64,000 bases of DNA, from assembly GCA_016932415.1 (NCBI GenBank), contig JAFGCX010000029.1:1-64000 (forward strand), written 5' to 3'. The notes under the pieces were generated by a model. The model had not been told where the DNA came from. It saw only the letters and a list, made by a program, of their open reading frames with translations, and made no database searches. This DNA is from Candidatus Krumholzibacteriota bacterium. Lineage in GTDB: Bacteria; Krumholzibacteriota; Krumholzibacteriia; Krumholzibacteriales; Krumholzibacteriaceae. The position numbers and the translations under genes were made by a program. Every line of letters starts with the position of its first letter. The stretch's first letter is position 1. Of this stretch, positions 17,012-26,120 are shown piece after piece.

Positions 17012-18679
17012 ATGATGAGCGCTCTTGCTGTTGCTGTCGCGACTTTGGCAGCTTATCTGGTTGCTTACAGAGTTTACGCGAGATTTATCGGAAGAAAGAT
17101 CCTCGCGCTCGATCCTGAAAGAAAGACACCGGCCTATGAATCGGAGGACGGGATAGATTTTGTGCCGACCAGGCCGATTATTCTGTTTGGACACCATTTC
17201 GCCTCGATAGCCGGTCTCGGACCTATACTGGGACCTGCGATCGCGGTGATCTGGGGATGGCTTCCGGCTGTTCTGTGGATCCTTTTCGGTTCGATATTCA
17301 TGGGAGGAGTCCACGACCTTACCTCTCTTTTCGTATCGCTCAGAAACAGGGGGCACTCGATCGGTGATGTCACCAGGTCGCTCGCGGGACGCAGGGCGCA
17401 CCTGCTGTTCCTCGTGCTTATATTCTTTACTCTTTCACTCTGCATGGGGACATTTGTCAGGGTCATAGCGACCCTGTTTTCCGATACATACCATCCAGAG
17501 TCTGTCGTTCCCGTGGCAGTCCTGATAGTCCTGGCCGTCATCGTCGGTCTTCTAGTCTATCGAAGGGGAGTTAATCTGGCAATGGCTACGATAGTGGCCC
17601 TGGTGTTGATGCTTTTTTCAATATGGCTGGGGATCCACTATCCTGTCACGGGCGTCGGACAGACAGGTTGGGTCTACCTGCTTATCACTTACGCTTTTAT
17701 AGCGAGCGTCCTGCCGGTCTGGCTTCTTCTTCAACCGAGGGATTATCTCAACGCTTACCAGCTTGTCATAGGTATGATATTGATGTATGTGGGTCTTTTT
17801 ATTTTCAGGCCTGAAATATCGGCGCCGGCAATCAATAATCAATCGACCGGTGTTCCTCCTCTCTTTCCTTTTCTCTTTATCACGATCGCGTGCGGAGCGA
17901 TCTCCGGGTTTCACAGCCTGGTCGCGACGGGAACTACTTCAAAGCAGTTGATGAAAGAGACGCATGCCGTTCCCGTAGGATACGGAGGGATGCTTGCCGA
18001 AGGGCTCCTCGCGATGATCGTCGTCCTCGCCTGCACATCGGGAGTTACGAGATCGGCATGGCACGGGCATTATTCGTCCTGGCAGGCGGCATCAGGGCTG
18101 ACCGCCAAGATGATGGCTTTCGTAGATGGAGCTGGAGTATTCGTCTCTAAAACAGGTATTCCGATCGAAGTAGCGAAAAGTTTCATCGTCGTTATGGCGG
18201 TCGGATTCGCCATGACGACACTTGATTCAGGTACACGGCTTTTAAGATACAATATCGAGGAACTCGGCGAGGGACTCGGTATCAGGCTTCTCAGGAACAG
18301 ATATTTAGCGGCTTTTGCCGCGATAGCCGGGATCGGTTATTTCAGTATCATGACGATCGGCGGTAAACCGGCCGGACTGGCGTTATGGGCGCTTTTCGGG
18401 ACGACGAACCAGGTTCTGGCCTCGCTCGGGCTGTTGACCGTTTCACTATTCCTTTACAGGCTGGGAAAACCGATCGTCTATACGGCGGTACCGATGGTGG
18501 GGATGATGATCATGACCTCGACGGCGATGGTGATGAGGATAAGGTCGAATTTCGCCGACGGGGAGTGGCCTCTGCTTGTAATAGGAGTGTTGATCCTTGT
18601 TCTCGTAGTCTGGCTCGTGATCGAATCCCTTATAGCATTCCGGGGGGGCTCGAAGGGGCGGGAAAACAGGCAGGCTTGA
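17012..18679 (+). CDS. cstA: CstA family peptide/pyruvate transporter
   Basis: 555 residues with about 15 hydrophobic helices. The conserved N-terminal region (DFVPTRPIILFGHHFASIAGLGPILGP, and GGVHDLTSLFVSLRNRGHSIG) is diagnostic for carbon starvation protein CstA. These proteins import peptides or pyruvate when carbon is scarce. The length is shorter than E. coli CstA (about 700 residues) and fits the compact bacterial subfamily. The promoter upstream is vegetative; no CRP site was recognised. Together with the peptide ABC cluster it suggests peptide scavenging. Confidence 0.93.
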   Translation: MMSALAVAVATLAAYLVAYRVYARFIGRKILALDPERKTPAYESEDGIDFVPTRPIILFGHHFASIAGLGPILGPAIAVIWGWLPAVLWILFGSIFMGGVHDLTSLFVSLRNRGHSIGDVTRSLAGRRAHLLFLVLIFFTLSLCMGTFVRVIATLFSDTYHPESVVPVAVLIVLAVIVGLLVYRRGVNLAMATIVALVLMLFSIWLGIHYPVTGVGQTGWVYLLITYAFIASVLPVWLLLQPRDYLNAYQLVIGMILMYVGLFIFRPEISAPAINNQSTGVPPLFPFLFITIACGAISGFHSLVATGTTSKQLMKETHAVPVGYGGMLAEGLLAMIVVLACTSGVTRSAWHGHYSSWQAASGLTAKMMAFVDGAGVFVSKTGIPIEVAKSFIVVMAVGFAMTTLDSGTRLLRYNIEELGEGLGIRLLRNRYLAAFAAIAGIGYFSIMTIGGKPAGLALWALFGTTNQVLASLGLLTVSLFLYRLGKPIVYTAVPMVGMMIMTSTAMVMRIRSNFADGEWPLLVIGVLILVLVVWLVIESLIAFRGGSKGRENRQA

Positions 18680-18709
18680 GCCGGTTCAGCCGGGGGTCAG
18701 GATAATGCC

Positions 18710-19684
18710 ATGTCAGAGCGAATGTTCTGGTCAAATAAAATGAAGAAAAGATATGATATTACAGGTCTTGGATATTCAGCTACCGATTATATAGGTTTCG
18801 TACCGCGTATACCTGTTGAAAACACAAAACTCGAATTAAGCAGCCTGACAGTTCAGGGCGGCGGACCAGCCGCTACGGCGACGGTGACGGCGGCGAGGCT
18901 GGGATTGACCGCGGCTTTCATCGGAAAGCGCGGTGACGATGACTTCGGAGAGAGGTCGGCCAGGGAACTTGCCGGAGAAAATATCGATATCTCCGGGATC
19001 GTCATCGAAAAGGACGGCTGTTCGCATTTCGCGTTCATAATGGTGAACGAAGAGACTGCCGAGAGGACGATACTCTGGAGCAGGGGATCGATTTCGATGC
19101 TTGAAGCCGGCGAGGTCGACACGTCTATAATCGGCCAGAGCAGAGGGCTGCTCATCGACAGCCTCGAACCGGCGGCGGCTCTTCACGCGGCCAGGTTTGC
19201 CCGCGAGAACGGGATAGAAGTCCTTATCGATGCTGGAACGCTGCGCGAGGGAGTGGAGGAGATACTTCCTTACTGCGATCATATAATTACAAGCGAAACG
19301 TTTTCCAGGCAGTTCTCGCGCGGAGAAGGACACGCGCAGACATTGAGAAAATTATCTTCATACGGCCCTCATTCCGCTGTCGTGACTGTGGGCGAGGGGG
19401 GGTGTCTTGCCCTGGTCGACGGTGAAGTCATCGAGATCAGAGGTTTTGATGTAAAAGCTGTCGATACGACCGGCGCGGGGGATGTCTTTCATGGCAGTTA
19501 TCTTTTTGCCGTGCTTCAGGGACTCGACACGGCTGGGTGCTGCGTCTTCTCAAACGCCGTGGCGGCGATGAAATGCAGAGCTGCCGGAGGAAGAGCCGGG
19601 ATCCCGTCTCTCGACGAGGTGCTCTCGTTTCTCGCGGCGAATGGTCACGGCGGTCTATTCGACCCCGGCTCGACGGGAAGTTGA
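18710..19684 (+). CDS. PfkB family carbohydrate kinase
   Basis: 324 residues in the ribokinase fold. The first PfkB signature is represented by VQGGGPAATATVTAARLG and GKRGDDDFG; the second is DTTGAGDVFHGSYLFAVLQG near residue 245, with the catalytic Asp in TGAGD. These enzymes phosphorylate sugars or nucleosides at a primary hydroxyl using ATP. The substrate cannot be read from the sequence. AGGA lies seven bases before the ATG; an in-frame ATG ten codons later is an alternative start. It converges with the phosphodiesterase gene. Confidence 0.9.
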   Translation: MSERMFWSNKMKKRYDITGLGYSATDYIGFVPRIPVENTKLELSSLTVQGGGPAATATVTAARLGLTAAFIGKRGDDDFGERSARELAGENIDISGIVIEKDGCSHFAFIMVNEETAERTILWSRGSISMLEAGEVDTSIIGQSRGLLIDSLEPAAALHAARFARENGIEVLIDAGTLREGVEEILPYCDHIITSETFSRQFSRGEGHAQTLRKLSSYGPHSAVVTVGEGGCLALVDGEVIEIRGFDVKAVDTTGAGDVFHGSYLFAVLQGLDTAGCCVFSNAVAAMKCRAAGGRAGIPSLDEVLSFLAANGHGGLFDPGSTGS

Positions 19685-19711
19685 TATGTGGCGATCGACC
19701 AGCGGGTATCC

Positions 19712-20215
19712 TTATCCGGAAGGTTGCCAGAGGTTGTAATATTCCACTTCAAACGTCTCGAGGTCGAAGGTGGCGAATCCTGGCGCTTCCCTCAGGCCCA
19801 TCAGTTCTCCGGGATTGATATGCCATGTCTTTCCTGCCTTTACTGATTTTCTTCTATGGGTATGCCCGGAAAATACGGCGTCAAAATCACCCGTCGCGGC
19901 CAGGCCCGCGCCGAATTCCGGGAGGTGAGTCCAGGCTATTGTTGCCGGGCCGGTCCGCAGGATGCCGGATTCTCCATAGATATTTACATTCGGATATTTT
20001 TCCGCCAACCTCGCTATCGTGAGCCTGTCACCGTCGTTGTTTCCGAAGACAAGATGGACATCTCCACGGAAACGGGCAAGGTGTTCGACCATGAAGGGTG
20101 AGCAGAGGTCGCCGCAATGGAGCAGCTGACTTGTATAGATCTGACTGGCCATTTCCATAGCCCTGTCAAGGTTTTGAATGTGGTCGTGAGAATCGCTGAC
20201 GACAGTAAGTTTCAT
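19712..20215 (-). CDS. YfcE/MJ0936-type metallophosphoesterase
   Basis: 167 residues. All calcineurin-like metal motifs are present: SDSHDH (DxH) at residues 7-12, HCGDLC, FGNNDGDR, a WTHLPEF segment at the usual GH position, and SGHTHRR. This is a single-domain phosphodiesterase of the YfcE family, which hydrolyses phosphodiester bonds with Mn or Ni. The ATG follows AAAGGCGG. The physiological substrate is unknown. Confidence 0.92.
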   Translation of the reverse strand: MKLTVVSDSHDHIQNLDRAMEMASQIYTSQLLHCGDLCSPFMVEHLARFRGDVHLVFGNNDGDRLTIARLAEKYPNVNIYGESGILRTGPATIAWTHLPEFGAGLAATGDFDAVFSGHTHRRKSVKAGKTWHINPGELMGLREAPGFATFDLETFEVEYYNLWQPSG

Positions 20216-20569
20216 TTTATCCGCCTTTGAATGATCGAACAGCTATTTACCGACAGGGGCGACAAATGGTCCTGCCTTTCGCCCGCCGCAGTTACTGAAT
20301 ATATATCAGAACAAAAATCTTTCTGATAGGAACTATTTTCCCTTCGACCGTGAAATTCTTATTCGGGAGACAGGAATCTATTTACCCTGATCAACGCCGG
20401 AGGCATCGGGCGCTGATCGGGGCAGGGCGTAACAACTACTAAAACAACATGATAAGATTAATTGCAAAGATATGGCCTGCCCTCTCTTTAATAGAAGGTA
20501 ATATGGCACATCTCTTGTTGTCATTCAATCTGTGACTTGTCGTTATAAACAGAGAACCCGGGGAGAATA
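20216..20569. other. Divergent intergenic region (354 bases)
   Basis: No gene is seen. It separates the phosphodiesterase (leftward) from the methyltransferase (rightward). The right third is AT-rich and carries a near-consensus sigma-54 site at 20504-20519, annotated separately. No convincing terminator or riboswitch was recognised. Confidence 0.6.
20504..20519 (+). promoter_or_regulatory. Near-consensus sigma-54 site before the methyltransferase gene
   Basis: TGGCACATCTCTTGTT matches the sigma-54 consensus TGGCAC-N5-TTGC except that the -12 GC is GT. It lies 50 bases ahead of the ATG at 20570, a normal distance. The window has four exact sigma-54 sites in front of flagellar operons, so this site would tie the methyltransferase and glycosyltransferase genes to flagellar control. 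The altered -12 could make it weak. Confidence 0.4.
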
Positions 20570-21631
20570 ATGGTGACGCAAAAGGTTCTTATCAATGAAA
20601 ACGATCATTTCAAACAGTTTCAGGAGGCTGAAAGGCTTCTTGACGCCGGTGAGGACAATGGTGCCGGCATGCTGTACAGAAAACTGATAGAGGTAAAAGG
20701 GATAGAATCGGTCGCTCTCTTTCGCCTTGGAGAGATAGAGAACCGTATGGGAAGGGCTCTTCTCTCCTATAACTGCCATATCAACGCCTTCATCATCGAT
20801 TACCGTCTCGCTTCACGGATCACCGCCGAGAGCCATCCCTTCCATGACTACAGATATAAAAAGAACGATATGAGAAAGACCGATCGATGTCCTCTCTGCG
20901 AGGGAGAGGGAAAACCTCATTGGGCGTATAACATGGTCACCAACGCTGATTTCAACGAAGGTTTTGATCCGGTCCGTCTGTGGCTGTATTGCGGGAAATG
21001 CAATCACCTCTTTGCTTCCGCCCGGCCCGACGATCTCACGAGCGTCCTTTCCGGTTCAGACAACAAACAATATCAATCACCGAATCCCGGTCTTATACCG
21101 ATGTTGGGGACGGTGGTCTCGACCCTCTATCGCCGCGCTCCTGGAAAAAGATTCCTTGATGTGGGAATAGGAGCGGGTGAGATGATCGCCGTGGCCGGCG
21201 AATTCGGTTTTGATGCCTCTGGTCTTGAGATAAGGCCGGCCCACGCCGGAAGAGTCGCTGAAAGGCTCGGTGTAAGGGTCATATGCGCTGATTTTTCCTC
21301 TTTTGAGACTTCTGAAAAATATGACGTCATCTGCATGGGAGATGTCCTCGAACACATTATCGATCCGGTGAAAGCGATAGAACGAGCTGCCCGGTCGTTG
21401 AACGCCGGAGGGCTGTTATGGATATCGACGCCCAACTTTGAAAGCGCGTTTTCGATCATGATGAAAGACAAAGACCCGATGAAGAGGGTTTGTGAGCATC
21501 TTAATTATTTTTCCTTCGCTTCTTTAAAGAACATCCTTGAACGCTGCGGGTTTGAAGTGACTGATTACGGCGTTTCAGCGCATTACAATGGTTCGATGGA
21601 AGTAACTTCCATAAAAAAATCCGGGATGTGA
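20570..21631 (+). CDS. Class I SAM-dependent methyltransferase with zinc ribbon
   Basis: 353 residues. Residues about 10-85 are helical and TPR-like. A zinc ribbon follows, made by RCPLC (about 105) and YCGKC (about 143). The Rossmann methyltransferase domain begins at FLDVGIGAGEM (motif I, about residue 198), continues with GLEI, GDVLEHIIDPVKAIERA and LWISTPNFES, and matches the Methyltransf_23 type seen in surface glycan and natural-product loci. The ATG is preceded by GGGGAGAAT. The next gene, a glycosyltransferase, starts within about 60 bases, so the two are probably co-transcribed. The acceptor is unknown. Confidence 0.82.
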   Translation: MVTQKVLINENDHFKQFQEAERLLDAGEDNGAGMLYRKLIEVKGIESVALFRLGEIENRMGRALLSYNCHINAFIIDYRLASRITAESHPFHDYRYKKNDMRKTDRCPLCEGEGKPHWAYNMVTNADFNEGFDPVRLWLYCGKCNHLFASARPDDLTSVLSGSDNKQYQSPNPGLIPMLGTVVSTLYRRAPGKRFLDVGIGAGEMIAVAGEFGFDASGLEIRPAHAGRVAERLGVRVICADFSSFETSEKYDVICMGDVLEHIIDPVKAIERAARSLNAGGLLWISTPNFESAFSIMMKDKDPMKRVCEHLNYFSFASLKNILERCGFEVTDYGVSAHYNGSMEVTSIKKSGM

Positions 21632-21690
21632 AAAGGAAACAGTAACCTGCAATGTGTCCTGGCGGGGCGTTGGCAGTGAAAGGTATATCG

Positions 21691-23571
21691 ATGTCAGGAA
21701 AAAACAGTAACGAAATCATAATAGACCTTGAATCGATAAGGAACCGGAAGAAAGCGGTCATCTCATGCTGCATGATAACGAGGGATGAGGGAGAATTCAT
21801 AGAGAATGCTATTGAAAGCGTAAAGGGACTTGCCGATGAGATCATAATCGTCGATACGGGATCGGTCGATGATACTGCCAGAAAGGCAGAAAGACTCGGA
21901 GCACGTGTATTTACATGCGAATGGCGGAATGATTTCAGCGAGGCGAGAAACAGAGCGATCAGTAAGGCTTCGGGCGAGTGGATATTGATCCTTGACGCCG
22001 ACGAGATCATTGAGGAAAAGGATCATTCGAGGATCGCCAGGTTGATCCGCCAATATCCCGAAGCGGCTTTCATGTTTGAGCAGTGGACATATACGAACGA
22101 CTCGGACACTTTCGGCTGGAAGCGCTGTGACGATGACGCCAGGATGAACAGGGAGATGCTGGGGTATTTTCAAAGCCAGCAGGTAAGGCTGTTCAGGAAC
22201 ACGGAGCTGGTAAGGTATGAAGGTCAGGTACATGAGGACGTGGAGAGATCTCTCGCGAGCACCGGGATCCCGATCATCAAGGTCGAGGATATTATCATCC
22301 ACCATTATGGCAGGATGAAGGATTCCGAGAGGATGAACAGAAAACACAGGATGTATCTTTCCCTCGGAGAGAAGAAGCTCGGAGCCAACCCGGGAAATTC
22401 CAAATATATATTCGAACTTGCTTCACAGATGCTCGGACTCGGAAACGCCGAAGAATCTCTTCATCTGATCGACAAGGGCCTTGATATCGTTCCGGAGAGC
22501 TGGGAGTTCCTCAATCTGAAAGGCCTGGCTTTTCTGCGCCAGGGCAGGATCGATGAGGCTGTCGATTCCTTTTCCAGGGCGGTCCTGATCAATAGCGAAA
22601 AACCCGATCTGTATAACAATCTCGGAGTGGCTTATAACGAGAACAGGCAGCCGGAAGAAGCTTTGAAAGCGATGAAGAAGGGTTTGTCGATCGATCCTAG
22701 GAACGCCAATATTCTACGAAACCTTGCGACCTCTTCGATCATGGTCGATGATCTCGACTCAGCCCTTGAATATATTACCAGTTCCCTCGAGCTGGATCCA
22801 TTCATGGCGCAGTCTCATGTGATCCATGCCGATATTCTGTTCAGACAGGGCAATCAGGAGGACTCGGTCGAATCGCTTGAAAAGATCAGGTTTCTTCCCG
22901 GCACCGATCTGAAAGTCTACCTGAAATCGATATATATATACACACGGATGAAGATGGCTGAAAAAGCAGGCGAGGTGGTCGAGAGAGCTTTGTCGGAATA
23001 TCCCGGTCATGAAGGTCTGACATTTCTTTCGGGAAAAGTCTTTGAGCTGAAGGGGGAGATCGATGAGGCCTTGAAAGTCTATGAATCGATCATATCGATG
23101 AATCCGTATAATTCCGAAGTACTCAATTCGCTCGGTTGCCTCAATGAAAAACAGGGGAGACTGGAAAGGGCCAGAGAATATTTTACCGAAGCATACCGGT
23201 TGTCCCCGTATAACATGCAGATCGAAGTGAATCTGGGGATCATCCTGGGTAAACTCGGCATAGATGCCGAAGCGGAGAGGCATTTAAAAGCGGTGATCAA
23301 AAAGGACGGTCAAAACGGCGCGGCACTCAATGCCTTTGGATGTTTTCTCTCTAAACGCGACAGGTATGCCGAGGCAATAGCATTCTTTACGCGGGCGATC
23401 GAGAATAACCGGCAGGATATTCATCCCTACCTTAATCTCGGGCTCGTCTGTGAAAAGATGAATAAACCTGACAAGGCAGTAGAGATATATGAAAAACTCG
23501 CCATCATCGATCCATCATCGAGGAGGCTCGTGGAGTTCCGTCTAAGAAAACTCCAGAGCGCCTTTTCCTAG
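21691..23571 (+). CDS. Family 2 glycosyltransferase with C-terminal TPR array
   Basis: About 626 residues from the ATG at 21691 (AAAGG seven bases upstream); an ATG at 21652 would add 13 residues. The GT-A domain comprises CCMITRDEGEF, EIIIVDTGSVDDT and the metal-binding WILILDADEI (about residue 100). From about residue 235 to the end there are roughly ten tetratricopeptide repeats (for example LNLKGLAFLRQGRIDEAVDSF and YNNLGVAYNENRQPEEALKAM). Such proteins transfer a sugar onto proteins or envelope glycans, and the TPRs probably recognise the acceptor. Position beside the flagellar locus suggests, but does not prove, flagellin as acceptor. Confidence 0.87.
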   Translation: MSGKNSNEIIIDLESIRNRKKAVISCCMITRDEGEFIENAIESVKGLADEIIIVDTGSVDDTARKAERLGARVFTCEWRNDFSEARNRAISKASGEWILILDADEIIEEKDHSRIARLIRQYPEAAFMFEQWTYTNDSDTFGWKRCDDDARMNREMLGYFQSQQVRLFRNTELVRYEGQVHEDVERSLASTGIPIIKVEDIIIHHYGRMKDSERMNRKHRMYLSLGEKKLGANPGNSKYIFELASQMLGLGNAEESLHLIDKGLDIVPESWEFLNLKGLAFLRQGRIDEAVDSFSRAVLINSEKPDLYNNLGVAYNENRQPEEALKAMKKGLSIDPRNANILRNLATSSIMVDDLDSALEYITSSLELDPFMAQSHVIHADILFRQGNQEDSVESLEKIRFLPGTDLKVYLKSIYIYTRMKMAEKAGEVVERALSEYPGHEGLTFLSGKVFELKGEIDEALKVYESIISMNPYNSEVLNSLGCLNEKQGRLERAREYFTEAYRLSPYNMQIEVNLGIILGKLGIDAEAERHLKAVIKKDGQNGAALNAFGCFLSKRDRYAEAIAFFTRAIENNRQDIHPYLNLGLVCEKMNKPDKAVEIYEKLAIIDPSSRRLVEFRLRKLQSAFS

Positions 23572-23590
23572 GATTTTTCCATTCATTCGC

Positions 23591-23617
23591 TAAAGTATCC
23601 GGCGATTTGTGCGAAAA
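23591..23617 (+). promoter_or_regulatory. Possible sigma-28 promoter before the REC-histidine kinase gene
   Basis: TAAAGTAT, then 11 bases, then TGCGAAAA. The -35 differs from TAAAGTTT at one base; the -10 matches GCCGATAA at five of eight. Spacing is exactly that of the strong fliD promoter at 38173. The gene starts at 23652. Moderate to low confidence because of the -10. Confidence 0.4.
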
Positions 23618-23651
23618 AGATTATAAGTATTGCAATGCGGAGGCATATTGG

Positions 23652-25139
23652 ATGAAAAACAGGGAATTGATACTTGTAGTCGATGATTCGAGCACGATAC
23701 GGGAGCGGATGAAAAGTATCCTGATCGAAAACGGATATGACGTGATTTTAAGAAACGACGGCCAGGCCGGAGTGATGGCCGCCCTGGAGTATTCCCCCGA
23801 CCTGATAATAATGGATCTCAATATGCCGGGGATGAACGGCCTCGAAGCGAGCGCGATACTCAAGCGTTATCCACAGACATCGCTTATCCCTCTGGCTGTA
23901 TTCACCGATGACAATAAAACAGAGAACAAGGTCGCATTCTTTGAAGCCGGCGTTGAAGATTTCATAGTGAAGGATTCCGATGAGGCTGAAGTTCTCGCCA
24001 GAGTCGCCGGTCTTCTCAGGTGGGGCCGAAACCGTAATATGATCATAGACGAAAAAAGCAAGCTCGGTACGCTTATAGACATACTGAGCGATCTCGTCCT
24101 CATAGTGAACAGGGAAGGGTTGCTCGTATTTTATAACAGGATCGCCGCCCTGAGATTCAGACTGATTCCCGAGCTGATCAACCAGATATCGATAAAGGAT
24201 GTTCTGCCAGATTCGAAGCATGTAAGGGAATTGTGCGATCACATCGAAAACGGCAGGGAAGCGACCGGCATGGAGATCGAGATCAATAACGGCGGAATAG
24301 ATATCAGGCATTATATCGTCGATATTAGCCGGGTCAGAATCGACATGGAAGAAGATGTCGGCGGAGCGATAGTATTCAGGGATATCACTGCTGAAAAGGA
24401 AGCTGAAAAACTCAAATCCGAATTCTACTCGATGATGGCTCACGAGATGAGGACTCCGATCAGTGTCGTACTGGGGTACACCCAGTTGATACTGGAAGGT
24501 AAAACAGGCGAGCTCACGGATCTCCAGGAAGAATTTCTAAGAGGAGTGGAGGACAAGGGAAAAGCCCTGAAAAAACTTGTTAATGATTTTCTCGAAGTGT
24601 CGAGGTTCGAGAACAAATTCGTAAGACTCCATAATGTGGATTTTAACGTGGCGGAACTGGTCAGCAATACGGTGACCGGCATAAAGCTTCTGGCTCAGAA
24701 TAAGAATATAACGCTTGAATATGAAAATAATCCCGCTCGGCTTGTTATAAATGCCGATAAGGATAAGCTTGAGCAGGTCATAATCAATCTCGTTGAAAAC
24801 GCGATCAAATATACCGATGAAGGCGGTACGGTATCGGTAAGGTGCGGAAGGCTCGATGAAGGCGTGTGTGTAGCTATAGAAGATAACGGGATAGGAATGT
24901 CTCCGGAAGAGCTTGAGATAATCTTTGAAAGATTTAAAAGGCTCGATAATGCCGAAAAGAAAAAGATCAAGGGAACAGGTCTCGGGCTCGCGATCGTAAA
25001 AGAGATCATAGACGCTCACAATGGCAGGATAGAAGTAGAAAGTATTGAAGGCAAAGGCAGTTCCTTCAGTCTTTGGATCCCGGGCGCCAGGGACAGCGAG
25101 ATTGTCCAATCGGACGTTCCAGTCGAAATAGAAGCCTGA
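23652..25139 (+). CDS. REC-PAS-histidine kinase signalling protein
   Basis: About 495 residues from the ATG at 23652 (GGAGG ten bases upstream). An N-terminal receiver domain (about 5-120) has the acidic pair Asp11-Asp12 and phospho-acceptor Asp55 in IMDLNMPG. A PAS-like sensor region (about 140-250) includes VLIVNREGLLVFYN. A HisKA domain has the phospho-accepting His in MMAHEMRTP, and a HATPase domain has N (LVENAIKYT), G1 (EDNGIGMS), F (FERFKR) and G2 (GTGLGLAIVKEI) boxes. There is no membrane segment, so it acts in the cytoplasm. Placed directly before flgF, it could control the flagellar regulon, but no cognate regulator is visible. Confidence 0.88.
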   Translation: MKNRELILVVDDSSTIRERMKSILIENGYDVILRNDGQAGVMAALEYSPDLIIMDLNMPGMNGLEASAILKRYPQTSLIPLAVFTDDNKTENKVAFFEAGVEDFIVKDSDEAEVLARVAGLLRWGRNRNMIIDEKSKLGTLIDILSDLVLIVNREGLLVFYNRIAALRFRLIPELINQISIKDVLPDSKHVRELCDHIENGREATGMEIEINNGGIDIRHYIVDISRVRIDMEEDVGGAIVFRDITAEKEAEKLKSEFYSMMAHEMRTPISVVLGYTQLILEGKTGELTDLQEEFLRGVEDKGKALKKLVNDFLEVSRFENKFVRLHNVDFNVAELVSNTVTGIKLLAQNKNITLEYENNPARLVINADKDKLEQVIINLVENAIKYTDEGGTVSVRCGRLDEGVCVAIEDNGIGMSPEELEIIFERFKRLDNAEKKKIKGTGLGLAIVKEIIDAHNGRIEVESIEGKGSSFSLWIPGARDSEIVQSDVPVEIEA

Positions 25140-25307
25140 TTCACAACTTCCATTTGAAATAAATTCCTGAAGTAATTTCCTCCGGAACACAGAAAATATT
25201 TCCCCCCCTTAATCATTGGACTGAACGGGGTTTTTTGCCGCCTCGACCGCGTGGTCCATGTAACATCAATTCATTAATAGCAATACGGTATTCAAAGGCT
25301 TTCGGGG

Positions 25308-25321
25308 GGGACTATAGTCCC
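25308..25321. promoter_or_regulatory. 14-base perfect palindrome abutting the flgF promoter
   Basis: GGGACTATAGTCCC is a perfect two-fold symmetric site ending four bases before the -24 GG of the sigma-54 promoter. A dimeric regulator bound here would overlap the polymerase footprint, so a repressor or auxiliary site is more likely than an enhancer. The function is inferred from symmetry and position only. Confidence 0.4.
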
Positions 25322-25323
25322 AC

Positions 25324-25339
25324 AGGCATATCTCTTGCC
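25324..25339 (+). promoter_or_regulatory. Sigma-54 promoter of the flgF operon
   Basis: AGGCATATCTCTTGCC carries -24 GG (25325-25326) and -12 GC (25337-25338) with exactly ten bases between. Transcription would begin near 25350, a few bases before the GGAGG of flgF. It resembles the other sigma-54 sites of the window (GGCATATC-x3-TTGC is also seen at 49899 and 59188). Confidence 0.8.
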
Positions 25340-25366
25340 GTGTATAAAGCGCAATGGAGGATAACT

Positions 25367-26065
25367 ATGCTTAAAGGAATATCGATGGCCGCCAGGGCGA
25401 TGAAAAATCAGGTGGCCAGAAATGACATGATCGCCAACAACCTGGCAAACATAAATTCAGCTGGATTCAAAAAGGATTTTGCTGTCTTTGCGGAGCAGAA
25501 GACCGACTCCGGCCTGATCGATACGATCGTGAAAGTCGCTACTTCCTTCTCACAGGGGCAGCTGACGAGGACTGAAAGGCCGCTCGATGTCGCGATACAG
25601 GGTGATGGATTTTTCGTCATAGAGACGGATGAAGGTGAGATGTACACGAGAGACGGATCCTTTACAGTCAACTCCGAGGGAAATCTGGCCACGAGCAACG
25701 GACAACTTGTCGCCGGCAGTATCGCCATACCTCCGGGCGAGATAGAAATTTCAAGAGAAGGCAATATCCGCGTCGATGGAATCATCACCGGGCAGTTGAG
25801 GATCGTCCGTTTTGATGAGACTTCCAGTCTTGAGAAAGCGGGGTCTTCGCTTCTTACCGCTCCGGACGACATTTCACCGACAGACCTGGCTCCTGAAGAA
25901 ATAACAGTACTCTCGGGATTTCTGGAAAACAGCAATGTCGAGGTCATCTCGGAGATGACGGAAATGATAACCGCGCTTAAAGCGTATGAGATCAGTCAGA
26001 AAGCGCTTAAATCGGAAGACGAGATATTACATATGCTGACATCGACCGTGGGAAAGACCGGTTGA
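25367..26065 (+). CDS. flgF: Flagellar basal-body rod protein FlgF
   Basis: 232 residues. The N-terminal flagellar rod motif is NDMIANNLANINSAGFKKDF; the middle GDGFFVIETDEGEMYTRDGSF and the C-terminal NVEVISEMTEMITALKAYEISQKAL are the standard FlgF/FlgG architecture. It lacks the longer insertion of hook protein FlgE. It forms part of the proximal rod in the periplasm and is exported by the flagellar type III system without a cleaved signal. ATG 25367 is chosen because GGAGG lies just upstream; the frame remains open further upstream without a start signal. Confidence 0.94.
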   Translation: MLKGISMAARAMKNQVARNDMIANNLANINSAGFKKDFAVFAEQKTDSGLIDTIVKVATSFSQGQLTRTERPLDVAIQGDGFFVIETDEGEMYTRDGSFTVNSEGNLATSNGQLVAGSIAIPPGEIEISREGNIRVDGIITGQLRIVRFDETSSLEKAGSSLLTAPDDISPTDLAPEEITVLSGFLENSNVEVISEMTEMITALKAYEISQKALKSEDEILHMLTSTVGKTG

Positions 26066-26120
26066 TAAGATAAGAAAGCGGAAAAAGGGCAATGACAGGA
26101 ATAATCAGGGAGAATAAGTC

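Larger units (their letters stand above)
25140..25366. other. Intergenic region with weak terminator and flagellar promoter
   Basis: After the kinase gene, a CCCC (about 25205) to CGGGG (about 25227) pairing followed by TTTTTT resembles a weak intrinsic terminator. The right end holds a palindrome at 25308-25321 and the sigma-54 promoter of flgF. No gene is seen. Confidence 0.45.
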
